Virus record (IMG/VR): IMGVR_UViG_3300032156_000069 | Location: 1-25,731 of that record | Direction: 5' to 3' (one strand) | DNA: 25,731 nucleotides | Source: a virus | Shown: in pieces, positions 22,110 to 25,731 of the stretch | How positions within the stretch are numbered: the stretch's first letter is position 1 | Layout of the letters: each line of letters begins with the position of its first letter | Position numbers and translations under genes: made by a program | The notes under the pieces: generated by a model | Database searches by the model: none | Told to the model about the DNA's origin: nothing | The model's input: the letters and a program-made list of their open reading frames with translations, nothing else

Positions 22110-22140
22110 AGTTGATGACTAAAGGAAAGGTTAATAAAAT

Positions 22141-22305
22141 ATGGTCAAATGTGGTCAATGTAATAAAGAGTTTGAAACTAAAGAAGTGTGCCTTGCTCAT
22201 ATTTGTGAGGTTACGGGAGTTGCTCCAACTGATCCAAGAAGTATGGGTGAGAATTACGCACAGATCCAAGAAGCAGCATTAAAGCGTGGATCTGAAAGAC
22301 AATAG
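22141..22305 (+). CDS. Small zinc-finger protein, 54 aa
   Basis: ATG at 22141 follows AAAGGAAAGG. C4-X2-C7 in MVKCGQCNKEFETKEVCLAH, with C17, H20 and C22 nearby, makes a C2H2/C2HC-like finger covering residues 4-22. The remainder (DPRSMGENYAQIQEAALKRG) is a short helix. Such mini-fingers are frequent in phage structural regions; partner unknown. It ends with TAG, one of few amber stops here. Confidence 0.65.
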   Translation: MVKCGQCNKEFETKEVCLAHICEVTGVAPTDPRSMGENYAQIQEAALKRGSERQ

Positions 22306-22367
22306 TAGTACATTTATATTGTAGCTAAACGGCAACACAATGCTTCTGCTACGGAAAGGTCAATACA

Positions 22368-22772
22368 ATGATATACAAGTTTTTCCGCCAAGAAACAGGT
22401 GAATATGAAGATGTTGCCGATGAAAAGTGGAAGTGGATTGCCACATATAATGATGGCACTCTGCTAAAGCAGTTTGATAATGAGGGTTTATTTCATCAAT
22501 TTAAGGAAATAGACCAATCAAAACTACTTTTGTTCCGCTTGGTAAGCGATGCCGGGATGTCAAAGACTTTAATATTTAAGCCCGGATGGAAGTTAATACA
22601 CTTCTATCGCAATACCGTTTTGGAAAATGGACAGGTACATCTTAGGATGACGGTCATGGGTTATGAGAAACCCGGAGAAAGGTTCTTGTTAGTTGTAATG
22701 CCTAATGACGAAGTTATCTTGACAGATGATTTAGAAAACATTGGTTTTGATATAGGAGAAAACAATGGCTGA
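22368..22772 (+). CDS. Hypothetical protein, 134 aa
   Basis: ATG with GGAAAGG upstream. The product appears beta-rich with regular turns (MIYKFFRQETGEYEDVADEK, WKWIATYNDGTLLKQFDNEG, LLLFRLVSDAGMSKTLIFKP, RFLLVVMPNDEVILTDDLEN), like a small beta-barrel. No family is certain. It overlaps the fibre gene by eight bases, suggesting a fibre-related or virion-associated role. The 62 bases before it (22306-22367) hold only a weak GTAGC/GCTAC hairpin. Confidence 0.65.
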   Translation: MIYKFFRQETGEYEDVADEKWKWIATYNDGTLLKQFDNEGLFHQFKEIDQSKLLLFRLVSDAGMSKTLIFKPGWKLIHFYRNTVLENGQVHLRMTVMGYEKPGERFLLVVMPNDEVILTDDLENIGFDIGENNG

Positions 22773-25731
22773 TGCAATAAAAAACTTTGTAAAAGTAAAT
22801 GTAAGTACAGGATATAACGATACTGCAACATCGGTTGTACTATCCGGTGGTGAAGGTGCTAAGTTACCCAATCCTGCTGTAGCCAATTATAATCTTGTTT
22901 GGTGGAATTCTACCGATTATATTAACCCGGCAGATGATCCCTATGTTGAGATCTCAAGGGTTACGGGATTGTCTACGGATACATTAACAATTGTCAGACC
23001 GGTAGTTGGAAATTCCTATAACGGAGAAACATCCGCTAATATTGCACAAAATCATAATATAGGTGGTAAAGCATATAGGATGCTTCTTGCTCCCACATAT
23101 AAAATCTTTGCAGATATTGAAACTGAAATAGCCGGGAAACAGGCAACGATGACTAAAGGTGTGGCAGCAGATATAAATGCCGGGACAGATGATGTTAAGT
23201 ACATAACCTCTTTGGCAGTTGCGGGTTCTTGGCTCAAAGATGGTTGGATTCCGGCAAGAGAAACTTGGACTTATGCTTCCTCTTTAACCTTTACAGTTGC
23301 AGCAGATTTAAGAACTAAATACTCAATAGGTACAAAACTAAAATTTCAACAGGATTTTGCTGCATATCTAAAAGCATATTACAGATTTAGTGCAGGTGCT
23401 TTGGCTACGGATTCTTCGGGCAATGCTCATGTCCTAACTCCTATATCTGCTCCCGCAGAAGATTCAAACGGAAAGTTTGCAGGTGCAGTAGTTTTGGCTA
23501 CGGATGACGCATACTCTTTGGGAGTGCCAAGTTCTGTAGCATATTATAGATTTTCAACAGGTGCTTTAACAACCGATTCATCGGGGAAAGCACACACACT
23601 CGCAGCCATATCTGTTCCGACAGAAGATGCTTCGGGGAAGTTTGGGTATGCTGCTGCCTTTGCAGGAGATGATGCTTATTCGGCAGTAGATGATGCTGAT
23701 TTCAAACCTACGGGAAACTTCTCAATAAGTGCTTGGGTTAAAGTATTAAACAATGCAGCAGAAGCATATATTTTTCAATCGTATGCCCGAAATACAAACT
23801 ATGCAGGTATTGCATTAAGTGTTAGTAGTGCCGGTCTTGCAGTTTTCTATTCGGCTAAAAATACAGGTACAACATTACACACCGACTATGAATATGCCAT
23901 TGGAGCAACAGTTATAGACGATGGTAATTGGCATCATCTTATTGGAACTTGGGATGGTGCTAACTTAAAACTATATGTTGATAATGTGCTTGATGGGGTA
24001 AATGCAACAGTTGCTTGGACAAACGCACCCGCATATCAGGCAACCAATTATGTAAGGGTTGCTTGTAGGAATCTAATAGGTGGTAATGATAACTTTCTTA
24101 CAGGTTCGGTTGATGACTTTACTATATTCAATGGTGAGGCATTAAATGCAGAGGAAATAGGAAGGATATATGCAGCAGAAATATACGGAGTAAATGACGA
24201 CTTACAACCTACAGGAGCATTTACCATCGGTGCTTGGTGCAAACGAGCAGCTTCGGGTAGTACAGAGTATGTATTCCAAAGTTTCTCACAATGGTTTCCA
24301 ACCTACGCAGGTTTCATACTTTTGAGAAGTTCTGCTTATAAATGGAGTTTTTTTACTGCGGACAATACAGGTGCAACTTATGCAGCAACAGGAACAACCT
24401 TAAATGATAATACATGGCAATATGTTGTTGGGACTTGGGATGGTTCTTTCATTCGTCTATATGTTAATGGTGTCTTGGAAGCACAAACCACTTGTACGGC
24501 AGCTCCCGCTTATCCAAAAAACTATATTAGAATTGGTTGTCGTAATACCGGAGGTTCTCCACAAAACCTGTTTTACAATGGTTCAATTGACGATTTATTC
24601 TTAGTAAACGGCATTGCTTTAGGTGCAGAAGATATTAAAAGACGCTATTTAGATAATGTGGAAATGTACGCAAATACGGTAGAGCAGAGGTATGCGATAG
24701 TGAGTGCAAACCCAACTTATGTAAACCCAAATTCAACGGTTACAATTTATATTGAGAAGGAATCTCCATTACTTAACTCAACTATAACCAATCCCTTCTA
24801 CTCCGTTGCAGAAGCACCGACCTTAATGCCAACGAGTGTTGAAGCAAGGCATCAAGCCACAATAAACAACTACAATTATCATTCTCTATTCAGAAACTCT
24901 GTTATAAATGGAAACTTTGATATATGGCAAAGAGGAACAACTTGGACTCTAACAGATGCAACTAAAACTTGGGTAGCAGACAGGTGGTTAGCTTATAACT
25001 ATTCAACTACGGCAGCAAACGCAACTTTCTCAAGACAACTTGCAGGTCTTGATGGAAGTTATTACTGTTTAAGGCTTCAAAGAAATGAAGGTGCAACTTA
25101 TGCAAGTAGGTTCTATTGGATGCAACCGTTTGAAACCATAAACTCGGTGCAGTTTAGAGGAAAGTATTTAACCATTTCATTTTATATGAGGACAGGAGCA
25201 ACTTGGGCGGGAAACACAATAGGTTGTTATGTTTATTCGGGAACAGGTACAGACCAAGTTATATGCAATGCCTTTACGGGAAGTAATATTGTGGCAAGTG
25301 CGTGTGGTGTTGTTCCTCCAACAGTTTGGACTAAATATGAAGGAACATCAACATCTGTAGTTCCTGTTAATGCAACGCAGATAGGTGTATTTTTTAAGAA
25401 CTTGGCTAACTTTACGGGTACAGCCGGTGCAAATGATTACATTGAAATAGCACAGTTACAGATAACGGCAACCGATGTACCGCTTCCTTTCTCACCAAAG
25501 AGTTACCAAGAGGAACTAAGAGATTGCCAAAGGTATTGTGTTGCTTTTACTGAACCGGATGCTTTGACTTTCTTAGGTTTTGGTATTGCCCGGTCTACAA
25601 CGGAAGTTTATGTACCAATGAAGTTTCCTGTACCTTTGCGTGTAACTCCAAATTCCATAACGGTTACTGCTTCTGATTGGCAACTATGGGACTCACAAAA
25701 TGCTGCTATAGCCACATCGGGTATTGCTTTA
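22765..25731 (+). CDS. Large tail-fibre/receptor-binding protein with LamG domains (3' partial)
   Basis: The frame stays open for 989 codons to the window end, so the C-terminus is missing. ATG at 22765 follows AGGAGAAAAC and overlaps the previous gene. Order: N-terminal region (about 1-200); two 55-residue repeats starting AYYRFS at 204 and 259 (ALxTDSSGxAH, then EDxxGKF); two LamG/concanavalin-like lectin cores, about 313-475 (NFSISAWVKV, DGNWHHLIGTWDGANLKLYV) and 480-625 (AFTIGAWCKR, DNTWQYVVGTWDGSFIRLYV); a connector; then a carbohydrate-binding-type module from about 713 (INGNFDIWQRG, ADRW); and from about 911 an ELRDCQRYC motif common near fibre C-termini. It probably binds host-surface glycans. 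Virion attachment is inferred. Confidence 0.85.
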   Translation, partial: MADAIKNFVKVNVSTGYNDTATSVVLSGGEGAKLPNPAVANYNLVWWNSTDYINPADDPYVEISRVTGLSTDTLTIVRPVVGNSYNGETSANIAQNHNIGGKAYRMLLAPTYKIFADIETEIAGKQATMTKGVAADINAGTDDVKYITSLAVAGSWLKDGWIPARETWTYASSLTFTVAADLRTKYSIGTKLKFQQDFAAYLKAYYRFSAGALATDSSGNAHVLTPISAPAEDSNGKFAGAVVLATDDAYSLGVPSSVAYYRFSTGALTTDSSGKAHTLAAISVPTEDASGKFGYAAAFAGDDAYSAVDDADFKPTGNFSISAWVKVLNNAAEAYIFQSYARNTNYAGIALSVSSAGLAVFYSAKNTGTTLHTDYEYAIGATVIDDGNWHHLIGTWDGANLKLYVDNVLDGVNATVAWTNAPAYQATNYVRVACRNLIGGNDNFLTGSVDDFTIFNGEALNAEEIGRIYAAEIYGVNDDLQPTGAFTIGAWCKRAASGSTEYVFQSFSQWFPTYAGFILLRSSAYKWSFFTADNTGATYAATGTTLNDNTWQYVVGTWDGSFIRLYVNGVLEAQTTCTAAPAYPKNYIRIGCRNTGGSPQNLFYNGSIDDLFLVNGIALGAEDIKRRYLDNVEMYANTVEQRYAIVSANPTYVNPNSTVTIYIEKESPLLNSTITNPFYSVAEAPTLMPTSVEARHQATINNYNYHSLFRNSVINGNFDIWQRGTTWTLTDATKTWVADRWLAYNYSTTAANATFSRQLAGLDGSYYCLRLQRNEGATYASRFYWMQPFETINSVQFRGKYLTISFYMRTGATWAGNTIGCYVYSGTGTDQVICNAFTGSNIVASACGVVPPTVWTKYEGTSTSVVPVNATQIGVFFKNLANFTGTAGANDYIEIAQLQITATDVPLPFSPKSYQEELRDCQRYCVAFTEPDALTFLGFGIARSTTEVYVPMKFPVPLRVTPNSITVTASDWQLWDSQNAAIATSGIAL
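23374..24660 (+). repeat. Coding repeats of LamG half-modules (A-A-core-core)
   Basis: The first repeat starts at 23374 and the second at 23539, exactly 55 codons apart, with near-identical wording (AYYRFS-AGAL-TDSSG and AYYRFS-TGAL-TDSSG). Two cores follow from 23701 and 24202, 167 codons apart. A usual tandem array would read A-core-A-core, so the present order suggests loss or exchange within a longer array. Confidence 0.7.

Noticed and set aside
1-25731. CRISPR array, retron or toxin-antitoxin system
   Set aside because: No regularly spaced repeats, reverse transcriptase or recognisable toxin-antitoxin pair was seen in reading both strands.

Overview
The window is one continuous stretch of a tailed double-stranded DNA bacteriophage (Caudoviricetes), or a prophage or metagenomic copy of one. 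The hallmark genes leave little doubt: small and large terminase, portal, a scaffold-like protein, an HK97-fold-type major capsid protein, decoration and fibre proteins, a GH25 endolysin and an ERF-family annealing protein. All supported genes lie on the + strand. The DNA is AT-rich and standard code fits, with TAA, TGA and TAG all used as stops. No integrase, repressor, DNA polymerase, tRNA or CRISPR array was found. The host cannot be named: a GH25 lysozyme is commonest in phages of Gram-positive-type hosts, but that is only a hint. Most genes carry an AAAGGA/GGAGG ribosome site.

Layout. 1-4470: C-terminal part of a very large 'polyvalent' virion protein, probably injected with the DNA, carrying a zincin site. 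4467-6058: lysis-type cassette (small membrane protein, GH25 endolysin, second small membrane protein), closed by a terminator at about 6101. 6100-7283: small-gene region with two more terminators, a possible small RNA and about 330 bases of gene-free, highly foldable sequence. 7284-12502: compact run of small early-type genes, mostly overlapping by ATGA or a few bases: zinc ribbon, ERF annealing protein, ParB-like protein, Hjc-like nuclease and many unknowns. 12499-12629: a long imperfect inverted repeat forming a probable structured RNA. 12652-14950: small genes leading into terminase small and large subunits. 15031-15495: free-standing HNH-AP2 endonuclease wedged between terminase and portal. 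15499-20118: portal, small head genes, scaffold and capsid. 20194-25731: decoration/fibre-like proteins, small basic and zinc-finger proteins, and a large LamG-containing fibre cut by the window end.

How the genes work together. The early-type block supplies recombination and DNA-handling functions. The terminase pair packages DNA through the portal into a shell built by the scaffold and capsid proteins. Decoration and fibre proteins dress the particle. The polyvalent protein probably enters the next host, and the lysis cassette releases progeny. Tail genes are presumably outside the window; gene order suggests a circularly permuted map read from late genes through lysis and early genes back to packaging.

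Most unusual signals: two undescribed foldable RNA regions (about 6795-7040 and 12499-12629); three genes without Shine-Dalgarno sites whose start codon sits exactly where a sigma70-type promoter would begin the transcript (7284, 11901, 15031); and a strong tetranucleotide contrast, CCGG very common and GGCC apparently absent.
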